DNA of 64,000 bases, taken from JAFGIG01 sp964397545 (GTDB lineage: Bacteria; SDB-A). A model generated the notes under the pieces. That model was not told the DNA's origin, did not search any database, and saw only the letters and a program-made list of their open reading frames with translations. This document shows, one piece after another, positions 43,884-53,151 of the stretch (position 1 is the stretch's first letter; the number at the start of each line of letters is the position of its first letter). The stretch covers positions 1-64,000 of the forward strand of contig CAYNIW010000008.1 of assembly GCA_964397545.1 (NCBI GenBank), given 5' to 3'. A program made the translations under genes and the position numbers.

Positions 43884-44653
43884 AAAAGACTCTCTCTATC
43901 GCCGAAAATACTCTTAAAATAATCGCCAGAGAAAGATCTCTTTATTTTATCTCTGTATTCCCTCTTTTTATGGCTTTGATGGCTGTCCTCATAAAACCTC
44001 TCGTCCTCGGAGAATTCGAAAAAATTCTCAACGATTTCGCCAATTCCACCCTGCTCCTCACGGGTATTCTAATATCTGTCATCACCGGGACTTCAGTTAT
44101 ACAGACTGAGCTTAAACAAAAAACAATTTATCTTATACTCTCAAAACCAGTCCGCAAAGAATGTTATGTTTTCGGAAAATTTTTAGGCATGTATGCGGGT
44201 GTTTTCATTCTCCAAACAGCAATAGCTGTATTGTTTATAGCTGTTTTTCTCACGACAGGATTCTCTTTAAGAAACGGCTTTTTTATTAACTTCGTCTTCG
44301 TCCAGTTTCAACTCCTGATTGTATGCTCTCTGAGCGTTTTCTTTTCTTCATTCGCGACTCCAGTTACAAGCGCAGTGTTCACTTTCCTCACTGTCGTGTC
44401 AGGGATGTTTCTTTCATCAGCTCTTAATTTCAGCGATATCGGAGAAAAACTGAATCCGGTTGTCGCCTCAGCAGTATCTATTCTCGGTTACATCCTTCCC
44501 GCATTGTCTCAGATTGACATAAACGTGCTCGCTTACAGCAACATCGCTTTGGGTTCAGATTTTATAATTTTTTCTGCCGCTTATTCTTTGTGTTACGTGA
44601 CTGCTTGTCTTTTTCTTTCGGTTCTAATATTCGATGGAAAGGAATTCTCCTGA
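43880..44653 (+). CDS. ABC-2 type membrane permease
   Basis: 257 residues, six hydrophobic helices (about 22-45, 55-72, 105-128, 140-160, 165-182, 222-250). LSKPVRKECYVFGKFLG in the second loop is the typical ABC-2 coupling-helix region. It forms a transporter with the preceding ATPase. Substrate unknown; lipid, polysaccharide or drug export is possible. It overlaps the prepilin peptidase gene. Confidence 0.85.
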   Translation: MKKTLSIAENTLKIIARERSLYFISVFPLFMALMAVLIKPLVLGEFEKILNDFANSTLLLTGILISVITGTSVIQTELKQKTIYLILSKPVRKECYVFGKFLGMYAGVFILQTAIAVLFIAVFLTTGFSLRNGFFINFVFVQFQLLIVCSLSVFFSSFATPVTSAVFTFLTVVSGMFLSSALNFSDIGEKLNPVVASAVSILGYILPALSQIDINVLAYSNIALGSDFIIFSAAYSLCYVTACLFLSVLIFDGKEFS

Positions 44654-45474
44654 GCATAGTAGAAGCCCTTAAAGATTATCCGGAACCGATATCAGCAGTC
44701 ATTTGGTTTTTTTTAGGAGCCTGCTTCGGATCTTTCGCGAACGTATGCATATACAGACTGCCTAGAAAAATATCTATCGTCGGGCCTAGATCATTCTGTC
44801 CGGCATGCCGCAGTAAAATTCCTTTTTACCTCAATGTCCCTGTCCTTTCGTATATTCTGCTGAAAGGAAAATGCCGATACTGCGGAGAAAAAATTTCTTT
44901 CCGATATCCTGTTGTTGAAACATCGGTGGGGTTTCTTTTTCTCCTGTCTTTCATTCTCTTCGGAAATACGGCAGACGCTTTGAGAATATCAGCTTTGTTC
45001 TTCATTCTTTTTACGGTTTCAGCGACCGACGCTGACAGGTTCATAGTTCCCGTAAACCTGACCTTTTCCGGAATCGTGTTCGGCATCGCCACGTCTTTTA
45101 TGAACAATTCCTTCGTACATCCCGTTTCAAGCGCCGCCGGCGCGGCTATTGCGGCAGGTTCGGTTCTCCTGTTCGACGATTTATTCTCGGTCTTTTTCAG
45201 TAAAAAAGGATTGGGTGACGGTGACGCGAGCGTCGCCGGACTAATCGGCGCCTTTGTCGGCTGGAAAGCTTCTCTTTTCTCTCTCTTTATGGGATCGTTC
45301 CTGGGTTTGATCTACGGCTTATCAATCATGATTTTGTCAAGGAAGAGAGAGGAAAAAGACTGGAGAGATCCGGAGCCGAAATGGAGAAAAATTCCCTTTG
45401 TCCCTTTCATCGCGGCAGGCTTCATTATATGGATTATTCTTTTCAGGCTTTTAAGAGGCGACTTTCCTTTTTAG
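44650..45474 (+). CDS. pilD: Prepilin peptidase, probable CTG start
   Basis: About 274 residues. Zinc cysteines CPAC near 51 and CRYC near 76, the GACFGSFANVCIYRLPR segment near 22-38, the first catalytic Asp in SATDADRF near 122 and GLGDGD near 184 are complete for the A24 family. The expected N-terminus follows a CTG at 44650 that overlaps the permease TGA (CTGA), with AAAGGA six bases ahead of it. A GTG at 44590 or TTG at 44605 would add 15-20 odd residues. It processes type IV pilin-like precursors; no pilin gene is in the window. The stop abuts the clpB stop. Confidence 0.88.
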   Translation: MSIVEALKDYPEPISAVIWFFLGACFGSFANVCIYRLPRKISIVGPRSFCPACRSKIPFYLNVPVLSYILLKGKCRYCGEKISFRYPVVETSVGFLFLLSFILFGNTADALRISALFFILFTVSATDADRFIVPVNLTFSGIVFGIATSFMNNSFVHPVSSAAGAAIAAGSVLLFDDLFSVFFSKKGLGDGDASVAGLIGAFVGWKASLFSLFMGSFLGLIYGLSIMILSRKREEKDWRDPEPKWRKIPFVPFIAAGFIIWIILFRLLRGDFPF

Positions 45475-48072
45475 TCAATCCTCTGTTTCGAATGCTAATT
45501 GGCCGTTTTTCTCTTTTATCACCACTTTTTGACCGGGCATTATATCTCCGTTAATTATCTTTTCGGCTAATAAGTTTTCTACGTGCCTTTGAAGATATCT
45601 TTTTATCGGCCTGGCTCCATAAACAGGATCATAGGCTTCCGAAGCTATAAGTTTTCTCGCCTTTTCGCTTATCTCAATGTAGTTTTTAGTTTCTTTTATC
45701 CTCTGTCTGATCCTTTCGAGCTGAAGATCAACTATCTTTTCCATATCTTCTATCGTCAACGGCAGAAAGACGACGACTTCGTCAACCCTGTTTAAAAATT
45801 CCGGCTTGAAATGATTTCTCAGCGCCTCGAGGACATCATTTTTTCTCTCGTCAAAAAGATAGCCGTCTTTACCCATTCCCTCCACGAGAAGTGAACTTCC
45901 TATGTTAGAGGTCATAATTAGAATAGTGTTCTTAAAATCAACTGTTCTGCCTCTGTTGTCCGTGAGTCTCCCGTCGTCCATTATCTGTAAAAGAGCGTTG
46001 AAAACGTCCGGGTGGGCTTTTTCGATTTCGTCGAAAAGTATTACGCTGTATGGTTTCCTTCTGACAGATTCAGTCAGTTGCCCTCCCTCGTCATAACCGA
46101 CGTAACCCGGAGGGGCTCCAATAAGCTTTGATACAGTGTGTTTTTCCATGAACTCCGACATGTCTATTCTTATCAGGTTGTCTTCCGTATCAAAAAGCAG
46201 TTCTGTCAGGGCTTTAGCGAGTTCTGTTTTTCCGACGCCTGTCGGACCGAGGAAAATGAAGTTGCCTATAGGTTTTGAAGGATCTTTCAAGCCTGCCCTT
46301 GCCCTCATGACGGCTTTTGACAGAATTGAGACCGCCTCGTTCTGCCCCACCACTCTTTCGTGCAGAAGCTGCTCGAGTTTCATCAGCTTTTCTCTTTCAC
46401 CCTCAACAAGTTTGGACACAGGAATTCCTGTCCAGAGGGACACAACTCCCGCGATTTCTTCCTCTGTCACTTCTTCTCTAAGAAGCCTGTCGTCTCCCTT
46501 ATCTGAAGCCGCCTCAAGCGAAGCCAATTCTTTCTCGATATTCAGAAGTTTTCCGTATCTCAATTCCGCGGCTCTGTTGAGGTCATATTCTCTCTCGGCT
46601 TTATCTGCTTCATTTCTGACTTTCTCAATTTCCTCCCTGACCTTTCCGATTCTCAGGATCTGCTCTTTTTCCTGCGACCATTTCTTTTTCAGCTCGTCGA
46701 ATTTAACCTTAAGAGAAGATATTTCAGAATCTATTGCCGACAGCCTCGCTTTACTGCCTTCGTCTTTTTCCTTTTTAAGCGCTTCTTTCTCTATCTCAAG
46801 TCTCGTTATTTTTCTGTTCAGGTCGTCTATTACCGCGGGCATGCTGTCAATTTCGGATCTGATTTTCGCGGCGGCTTCGTCTATCAGGTCGATGGCTTTG
46901 TCCGGTAAAAATCTGTCTGAAATATATCTGTGGCTCAAAACCGCGGCTGATACTATCGCGCTGTCGAGTATTTTTATGCCGTGATGTATTTCAAATCTCT
47001 CTTTAAGCCCTCTGAGAATAGAAATTGTGTCTTCAACGGTTGGTTCATCCACGAGAACGGGCTGAAATCTTCTCTCGAAAGCCGCGTCTTTTTCAATGTG
47101 CTTTCTGTATTCATCGAGAGTGGTGGCGCCTATGCAGTGAATTTCGCCTCTGGCGAGCATAGGCTTGAGCATATTCCCTGCGTCAATCGAACCCTCTGCT
47201 TTACCAGCTCCCACGACAATGTGCAATTCGTCTATAAACATGAGAATTTTGCCGTCGGATTTCTGAACTTCATTGAGCACCGCTTTAAGCCTCTCTTCGA
47301 ATTCCCCCCTGAATTTAGCTCCCGCGATAAGAGCTCCCATGTCAAGAGCAAACACCTTTTTGTCTTTCAAGCCCTCGGGGACATCCCCTCTTTCTATTCG
47401 CTGAGCCAGCCCTTCGACTATCGCGGTCTTTCCTACTCCGGGATCGCCTATTAGGACGGGATTGTTTTTTGTTCTCCTCAGGAGAATTCGAATGACCCTC
47501 CTTATTTCCTCGTCCCTGCCTATTACCGGATCCAGTTTATTTGATCTGGCCATTTCTACAAGTTCACGGCCGTATTTTTTCAGCGCGTCGTATGTCCCTT
47601 CGGGATCAGAAGTCGTCACTCTCTGACTGCCTCTCATTTCCATGAGAGTTTTAAGAAACTTTTCCCTGTCAATTCCGAATTCCCCGAGAATTTTTTTTGT
47701 CGCGGATTTTTTATCCGATATCATAGCGAGAAAAATATGCTCAACGCTCACGTATTCGTCATTCATGTTTTTCGCCTCTTCGAACGAATCGGCGAGTATC
47801 ACGTTCAGATCGGCGCATATTCCCGGAGACAAAGATCCGCTTTGAGAAGTCACCTGAGGGTATTTTAGTATTTCTTTTTCAACTCTCTGCGCGATTTTTT
47901 CTGGTTCTGAGCCCATTCTTCTCATCAATTGTCCGATGAATCCGTTTTCCTGCTCAACCATAGCCAGAAGAAGATGCTCGGGTTGTATAACCTGATTCGA
48001 TCTTCTTGAAGCTTCTATCTGAGCCGTGTGAAGCGCTTCCTGTGCTTTTGTTGTAAACCTATTAAAATCCAT
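45475..48072 (-). CDS. clpB: ATP-dependent disaggregase ClpB
   Basis: 865 residues, full length. N-terminal Clp repeats (about 1-145), first AAA domain with GDPGVGKTAIVEGL near 203-216, the coiled-coil middle domain (about 405-525) that binds DnaK, and a second AAA domain with GPTGVGKTELAKAL near 606-619. It refolds aggregated proteins with DnaK. ATG at 48072 follows AAAGGGG. The upstream 100 bases carry a CCCCAT heat-shock-like element; no CIRCE inverted repeat is present. Its stop is immediately next to that of pilD. Confidence 0.96.
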   Translation of the reverse strand: MDFNRFTTKAQEALHTAQIEASRRSNQVIQPEHLLLAMVEQENGFIGQLMRRMGSEPEKIAQRVEKEILKYPQVTSQSGSLSPGICADLNVILADSFEEAKNMNDEYVSVEHIFLAMISDKKSATKKILGEFGIDREKFLKTLMEMRGSQRVTTSDPEGTYDALKKYGRELVEMARSNKLDPVIGRDEEIRRVIRILLRRTKNNPVLIGDPGVGKTAIVEGLAQRIERGDVPEGLKDKKVFALDMGALIAGAKFRGEFEERLKAVLNEVQKSDGKILMFIDELHIVVGAGKAEGSIDAGNMLKPMLARGEIHCIGATTLDEYRKHIEKDAAFERRFQPVLVDEPTVEDTISILRGLKERFEIHHGIKILDSAIVSAAVLSHRYISDRFLPDKAIDLIDEAAAKIRSEIDSMPAVIDDLNRKITRLEIEKEALKKEKDEGSKARLSAIDSEISSLKVKFDELKKKWSQEKEQILRIGKVREEIEKVRNEADKAEREYDLNRAAELRYGKLLNIEKELASLEAASDKGDDRLLREEVTEEEIAGVVSLWTGIPVSKLVEGEREKLMKLEQLLHERVVGQNEAVSILSKAVMRARAGLKDPSKPIGNFIFLGPTGVGKTELAKALTELLFDTEDNLIRIDMSEFMEKHTVSKLIGAPPGYVGYDEGGQLTESVRRKPYSVILFDEIEKAHPDVFNALLQIMDDGRLTDNRGRTVDFKNTILIMTSNIGSSLLVEGMGKDGYLFDERKNDVLEALRNHFKPEFLNRVDEVVVFLPLTIEDMEKIVDLQLERIRQRIKETKNYIEISEKARKLIASEAYDPVYGARPIKRYLQRHVENLLAEKIINGDIMPGQKVVIKEKNGQLAFETED

Positions 48073-48126
48073 GTTTTCCCCTTTTTATTATTAAAAATAA
48101 AGAAATTCGGCAATTACGCAAGCTCT

Positions 48127-48152
48127 ATGGGGTCTAAATCCCTTGTCTTTAG
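48127..48152 (-). promoter_or_regulatory. Candidate heat-shock promoter of clpB
   Basis: On the minus strand CTAAAG (48152-48147), 14 bases and CCCCAT (48132-48127) loosely follow the sigma-32 arrangement CTTGAA-N13-CCCCATNT. The -35 is poor. Confidence 0.3.
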
Positions 48153-48171
48153 AGTAATGTTGTCCTATATT
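48143..48171 (+). promoter_or_regulatory. Leaderless promoter of thyX
   Basis: TTGTCT (48143-48148), 17 bases, TATATT (48166-48171). The ATG at 48179 lies seven bases later, with no ribosome site between them. Confidence 0.65.
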
Positions 48172-48178
48172 TCGAGAT

Positions 48179-49528
48179 ATGCGAATTGAATTGTCAGGCA
48201 TAACTTCATTTGCCGATAAGGATAAAACGGGACAGGCGGAAGCTATTGCCGCGTCTTACGCCAGATGCAGCAGGTCCCCTCTTTCGTTGTCAGAACTGCG
48301 GGTTAATGCCCTCTCCGATGTAAATAGCGCGAGAAAATCAAACGAAAGAATCGTCTTCGAAATGGGGCACAAATCCATAGCAGAACACGTTTGTCTCAAC
48401 TTCGACATTTCTGAAGTCTCAAGGCTCGCTGTTGAATTCATAGAACGCCACAGGCTCGCGTCTTTCACTGAAAGATCACAGCGTTATCTGAATATAGACG
48501 ACATCCCGGCCATTCCGAAAGAATTTAGGGCAATAGAAAACGGAAAAACATTCACTGAAATAGCCCGTCTTTCCAAATCACTTTACAAAGAGCTGTCTGA
48601 TAACCTCGAAAAAAAAAGCTCCTCAAAAGGAGATCCCTCAAAAGAAGATTCAAGATACGCCCTGACTTTGGCATTCCCTACTCAGCTTGGGATGACTATC
48701 AATGCCCGATCTCTTGAAAGAATGATAGTATCGCTGAAAAGCACGGGTCTTGAAGAGACAAAAGAGATATCTTTACTTCTTGAAAGTCTTGCTAAAAAAC
48801 ACATTCCTTCCCTCGTAAAATACACTGATGAGAAAAAAGCAGATTATACCGAACAGGACAACGATAAGCCTCCTCAAGCTTTATCGCCCGTCAATCTAAT
48901 CTTTTTCACCAAAAACGCCGATTCTAAAATAGCCTCGGCTCTAATTTTTGAAAAAAGCGGCCGTTTTACCGATCCTCGCGATCTGAGCGAGGCTTTGATA
49001 CGCAATACCATAAAAGATGCATTTAAGAAGTTAAGTGTCCATGACCCGCTCCCCAGGCCTTTTGAAATAGCTGATTTCACATTCCTTTTGAATCTCTCTT
49101 CCTGCGCTTTCGCTCAGTTGAAAAGGCACCGAATGATGACACTTATGAGTTCATTACCTGACCCCTCCCTTGGATTTGTGATGCCGGAATCAGTATTGAC
49201 TGCCGGATTCGAAAGTAAATTCGAAGAGCTTTCGCGTATTTCCGAAGAAGCATATCGCACAGACGGCATGAAGACCTCTTCAGCATACCTTTTGACAGGA
49301 GCTTTCAGAAGAACTGTCCTGGTCAAAATGAATCTTCGCGAATTCTGCCACTTCACGAGGCTTAGAATGGACTCCCACTCGCAGTGGGAGATAAGACTAT
49401 TGGCAAAACAGATGAAACATCTCGTCTCCGAAAAAGCTGCTGTCTCGTCTTTTCTTTGCTGCGGAAAAGATGAATTTGAAAGCACGGTGTCTTTTATAAA
49501 AAAAAATGATAAAACAAACCAAGAATAG
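48179..49528 (+). CDS. thyX: Tandem-domain FAD-dependent thymidylate synthase (ThyX)
   Basis: 449 residues, about twice the usual 220-250. The first half contains the full signature RHRLASFTERS at 90-100 plus SQRY. The second half has a second ThyX-like module with RHRMMTLMSS near 315-324 and later HFTRLRMDSHSQWEIR near 395-410, where ThyX places its C-terminal RxDxxAQxEIR substrate motif. The second signature lacks the final Ser. The first copy lacks the C-terminal motif, so the two halves may form one pseudo-dimer. It makes dTMP from dUMP with methylene-tetrahydrofolate. Confidence 0.88.
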   Translation: MRIELSGITSFADKDKTGQAEAIAASYARCSRSPLSLSELRVNALSDVNSARKSNERIVFEMGHKSIAEHVCLNFDISEVSRLAVEFIERHRLASFTERSQRYLNIDDIPAIPKEFRAIENGKTFTEIARLSKSLYKELSDNLEKKSSSKGDPSKEDSRYALTLAFPTQLGMTINARSLERMIVSLKSTGLEETKEISLLLESLAKKHIPSLVKYTDEKKADYTEQDNDKPPQALSPVNLIFFTKNADSKIASALIFEKSGRFTDPRDLSEALIRNTIKDAFKKLSVHDPLPRPFEIADFTFLLNLSSCAFAQLKRHRMMTLMSSLPDPSLGFVMPESVLTAGFESKFEELSRISEEAYRTDGMKTSSAYLLTGAFRRTVLVKMNLREFCHFTRLRMDSHSQWEIRLLAKQMKHLVSEKAAVSSFLCCGKDEFESTVSFIKKNDKTNQE

Positions 49529-49540
49529 CTTTCAGGATCG

Positions 49541-52500
49541 GTGGTTTTGAATAATTTCAGCGACTTTTTTTATGAAATGCTCCGTAAAAAGCTTCCCTTT
49601 TGCGGAAGAGACGTGGAGATGTCAATCCTTTCGGAGATTCTCGGCGAAGTGATTTCAGGAGAAGGCTTTTTTTTTATAATTACCGGTGAGGACGGCGCTG
49701 GAAAATCCCGTTTTATCGAGGAATTCAGGAAGTGTATACAGTCTCCACCCTTCATATCCCTTCACGGAAAGTCGACTGAAAACAGCTCATTCATGCATAT
49801 TTTTTCAGCTCTTCTGAATTCGTTTTTTGAGCTTCACAGGGGAAAACCCAAACTTTTGACCTCGCTCGTGCCTTCTAAAGAAGCACAAGTTCTTTCTTAT
49901 TTCTGCCCTGTAATAGCGGAAAACTATCCCTATCTCATACCGAAAATACATTCCGTGGACAAATCGGCTGTTTTCGAATCTTTTTACAGAACATTTAAGA
50001 AGATCTCAACTTTATGGCCTCTTGTAATAACTCTTGACGACGCTGATTTTCTCGATTCGGGATCTATGGATTTTCTACGCAATTTAACCGAAGGCATATC
50101 AGATCTTCCAATACTTTTGATCGTCAGCGCCACTAATCCAGAATCCCTTCCTCCCGCCTCTTCTTCTTCTTATAGATTCGAATTGAAAAACATGGACATC
50201 GCCTCCATAGAGAAATCACTCAACTCATTCTTCGAAACTGCTATTAACAGAGAATTTTTGGAATGGGTTTTTGCGCAGACAAGAGGCGTCCCTTATTTTG
50301 TTGACGAGATAATAAAGTCGCTTATAAAATCAAATGTTATTTTCAGAAAAGACGGTTCATGGGTGCTGGATGATCTGTATGAAGATTATAAACTCCCTGA
50401 AAATGTCGCTTCCTATTTCAGAGATAAATTAGAAAAATTGCCCTTCGGCGAGTTTTCCCTTTTGGCATCTGTTTCGGTTTTCGGAAGACCTTTTTCGGAA
50501 AAAGCGGCTCAATTCATGTCAAGCGTAAATAAGCCAAATCCGTTAAAATCCTTGACATCTCTGGAAAAGAAAGCTCTTTTGAGCAGAGACAAAAAAGATT
50601 TTTATGATTTTTCCAGTCCTCTTATAAGAAAAGCGCTGTTGGACATAATTGACCAAAACGAGAAAAAATCTTTTCACAGAAAAGCCGCGGTTTTTTTCTC
50701 TTCAGGAGAATGCAAAGATACGCTTATGGAAACTCACCACCTCACCCGTTTTCTATCGCCTGACGAATACAACCTTGATCTCGTAAAAAAAATCGAAGAT
50801 TCTGTTTATGAGTTAAAAAGAAATCATAACTGGAAAAAAGCCGCTGAATACATGAGCATTCTTCAGAAAATCATGGAAACGCTCGAAGAATTCACAGAAA
50901 AAGACATCTTAAAGATAAAATTTAAGCAAGTAATGGCTTACATCAACCTCAAGTCGGCGAAATTTGATGAAAAACTCTATCTCGACCTCATGAAAGAGCT
51001 CTTTTCCTGCGGCCTTCTCCATGAATGGGCAGTCCTGTCAAACTTCATCTCACGTAATTATCTTGACATGTTTGAATTTAAAAAAGCCGAAAAACTCATG
51101 GAAAAAACCCTCTCTCTGATACCGGAAAACCTTCCCGAAGAGAGATGGAAAGTCAAATACAACAAATGCGTTCTCCTCGTCAAACAAGGGCGTTATTCAA
51201 AAGCAGTCACTCTGTGTAAAGACCTGATAGAAGAAATCGACCCAAAAATTTCTCCTCATGGAAAATGGTTCCCGCTGAACCTTCTCGGTTCAATATATTT
51301 TTTAACAGGGAAACTCAAAAAAGCCCGAGAAATTTTCGAAAAATCTCTCGAGACCGGGGATACAAACTGCGAAGCTGTATCTCTCGGTAATTTAGGCCTC
51401 GTTTTGAGGGAATTAGGGGAGATCAGCCTTTCAGAAAAGCATATTCTTAAAAGCTTCGAGCTTCTTCACTCTACGGGATATTCCCTTAAGATAGCAAAGA
51501 CTCACGATTTCCTCGCCAGTCAAGCGCTTTTAAGACAAAACATTTCCCTTGCCAAATCACACTGCGCTTCTTGCCGGCAAATCGCGGAAAAAAAGGGGCA
51601 CCGGGACCTTGTTCTGGAATCTCAGCTAAAAATTTGCCGGATTTATATTGAAGAAGGCGAATTCGAAAAAGCAGAAAAAGAATTTGGCCTTATTCCGTTA
51701 AATCATATAGAAGACCTCGATGTCACGATTAAAATCGAAACGGATTTTATTAACTCTTATTTAGAACAGCGGAATAAACGCTACGACAGCGCTATTTTAT
51801 CTATCCAGCAAGCCATTGACAAAAGCCGCGGCAGCAAGTTAAAGATACACGAGGCTGTTGCCATTGCAAGAAAAGCCGCTGTTTTATCGCTTCAGAACAA
51901 AACGCGAAAAGCGGAAACTGAATTTTCCTCGGCTGAAAAAATATTATCCAAATGCGGAGCGCTCTTTTCTCTGGCAAGGCAGAAATCCGAATTCGCTCTC
52001 TGCCTGAATGGAACAAAACAAAAAACATTGCTGAATGCCTCTTTCGACATATTTGAAAAAATCGGTTTACCTCAGCAGAAAACTTATTTCGCCCGAAAAG
52101 CAGGCTTCAAGGAAAAAGGGGATACACCCCCTAATTTGCCTTCCGAAGCCAAAGAGAAGAAACTGAAAATAATGACTTTCGGCGGTTTAACCCTGGAAGA
52201 CATAAGGCTTAAGAAAATCTTTTCTGAAAAAGAATGGGGGTCAAAAAAATCAAAAGAACTTCTTGCCCTTCTTATAATCTGTTCCGGGCAAAAAGGGGAA
52301 ACCAGAGAAAAGCTTGAAAGCCATCTATGGCCTGACAAAGGACCGAAAGAAGCTCAGAACAATTTTCACGTCAACTTAACTTATCTGAGAAAGGTCGTCG
52401 GCACAGACGCGATATTGTGCGATGACCCTTTTTACAGAATAAACACAGATATAATCGAAGTAGATTGCTACAGTTTTAACAGAATTTACAATTTTTTTGA

Positions 52501-52903
52501 AAAAGAAAAATCAGGAGCCAAACTTCACGTCGCGGAAAAATACGCGAGGGATCTTGTCCTTATATACAAAGGAGATTTTCTTCCTGAAATGTATTCTCTT
52601 GCAATAGACGACGAACAGCTTTTCTACAGGGAAAAAATCAAAGAAGTTCTCATGTGGCTGGCGGAAGTCGCGATAGAGAGAAACGACACCCGTGAATTGA
52701 GAGATTTTTCACATTTTCTCCTGTCAGTTGATCCCTTCGACGAAAGAGCACACAGATTTTTGATAGAGTCATATATAATTTCAGGAGACAGAAACAGCGC
52801 AATAATCCAATTTAACAAACTTAGCCGCCTACTCGAAACTGAATTAGGTGTATTACCCGAAAAAAAAACCGCCGATCTCATTAGAGAAATTGAAGAGTCC
52901 TGA
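49541..52903 (+). CDS. Large ATPase-TPR regulator with C-terminal SARP-like DNA-binding domain
   Basis: 1120 residues from a GTG at 49541 (a TTG at 49547 is possible). The AAA/STAND ATPase occupies about 15-330, with Walker A GEDGAGKS near 49-56 and a Walker B-like VITLDDADFLD near 163-173. TPR repeats fill about 400-860. The C-terminus has an OmpR-like winged helix (about 874-970; KIMTFGGLTLED, HLWPD and NNFHVNLTYLRKVVG) and a bacterial transcriptional activation domain (about 975-1115). Usually SARP proteins carry these at the N-terminus. It is probably a signal-responsive transcription activator; ligand and targets unknown. Confidence 0.88.
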   Translation: MVLNNFSDFFYEMLRKKLPFCGRDVEMSILSEILGEVISGEGFFFIITGEDGAGKSRFIEEFRKCIQSPPFISLHGKSTENSSFMHIFSALLNSFFELHRGKPKLLTSLVPSKEAQVLSYFCPVIAENYPYLIPKIHSVDKSAVFESFYRTFKKISTLWPLVITLDDADFLDSGSMDFLRNLTEGISDLPILLIVSATNPESLPPASSSSYRFELKNMDIASIEKSLNSFFETAINREFLEWVFAQTRGVPYFVDEIIKSLIKSNVIFRKDGSWVLDDLYEDYKLPENVASYFRDKLEKLPFGEFSLLASVSVFGRPFSEKAAQFMSSVNKPNPLKSLTSLEKKALLSRDKKDFYDFSSPLIRKALLDIIDQNEKKSFHRKAAVFFSSGECKDTLMETHHLTRFLSPDEYNLDLVKKIEDSVYELKRNHNWKKAAEYMSILQKIMETLEEFTEKDILKIKFKQVMAYINLKSAKFDEKLYLDLMKELFSCGLLHEWAVLSNFISRNYLDMFEFKKAEKLMEKTLSLIPENLPEERWKVKYNKCVLLVKQGRYSKAVTLCKDLIEEIDPKISPHGKWFPLNLLGSIYFLTGKLKKAREIFEKSLETGDTNCEAVSLGNLGLVLRELGEISLSEKHILKSFELLHSTGYSLKIAKTHDFLASQALLRQNISLAKSHCASCRQIAEKKGHRDLVLESQLKICRIYIEEGEFEKAEKEFGLIPLNHIEDLDVTIKIETDFINSYLEQRNKRYDSAILSIQQAIDKSRGSKLKIHEAVAIARKAAVLSLQNKTRKAETEFSSAEKILSKCGALFSLARQKSEFALCLNGTKQKTLLNASFDIFEKIGLPQQKTYFARKAGFKEKGDTPPNLPSEAKEKKLKIMTFGGLTLEDIRLKKIFSEKEWGSKKSKELLALLIICSGQKGETREKLESHLWPDKGPKEAQNNFHVNLTYLRKVVGTDAILCDDPFYRINTDIIEVDCYSFNRIYNFFEKEKSGAKLHVAEKYARDLVLIYKGDFLPEMYSLAIDDEQLFYREKIKEVLMWLAEVAIERNDTRELRDFSHFLLSVDPFDERAHRFLIESYIISGDRNSAIIQFNKLSRLLETELGVLPEKKTADLIREIEES

Positions 52904-52930
52904 TTCTTAATTCTTTTTTAATACCTCTCG

Positions 52931-52936
52931 TATAAT
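52931..52936 (+). promoter_or_regulatory. -10 box of the zinc-ribbon/beta-helix operon
   Basis: TATAAT lies 11 bases before the ATG at 52948; the -35 region (TTAATT, 18 bases upstream) is weak. The leader would be a few bases, without a ribosome site. Confidence 0.45.
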
Positions 52937-52947
52937 ATTACTCCGAA

Positions 52948-53151
52948 ATGAAAAACGAGATGTATATCTGCCCTTTCTGCAGCTATCTCGGAAGGCAAGA
53001 GGAAAAAATATGCCCTCACTGCGGTTTAAGTTTAATATCACGCTGTCCGCACTGCGGCGCCCACATCAGATCTCCGTTTGCCAAATTTTGCCATATATGC
53101 GGTAAACTTATTTGGGATAAAAATAACATTTACAAAAAGGGGGAGAAGTGA
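52948..53151 (+). CDS. Small double zinc-ribbon protein
   Basis: 67 residues with four CxxC pairs (CPFC at 8-11, CPHC at 22-25, CPHC near 33-36, CHIC near 48-51), enough for two zinc ribbons. The tail is basic. Its TGA overlaps the GTG of the beta-helix protein (GTGA), so translation is coupled. The function is unknown; an RNA- or protein-binding role is typical of such ribbons. Confidence 0.8.
   Translation: MKNEMYICPFCSYLGRQEEKICPHCGLSLISRCPHCGAHIRSPFAKFCHICGKLIWDKNNIYKKGEK

Noticed and set aside
48073..48178. CIRCE element upstream of clpB
   Set aside because: No TTAGCACTC-N9-GAGTGCTAA repeat.
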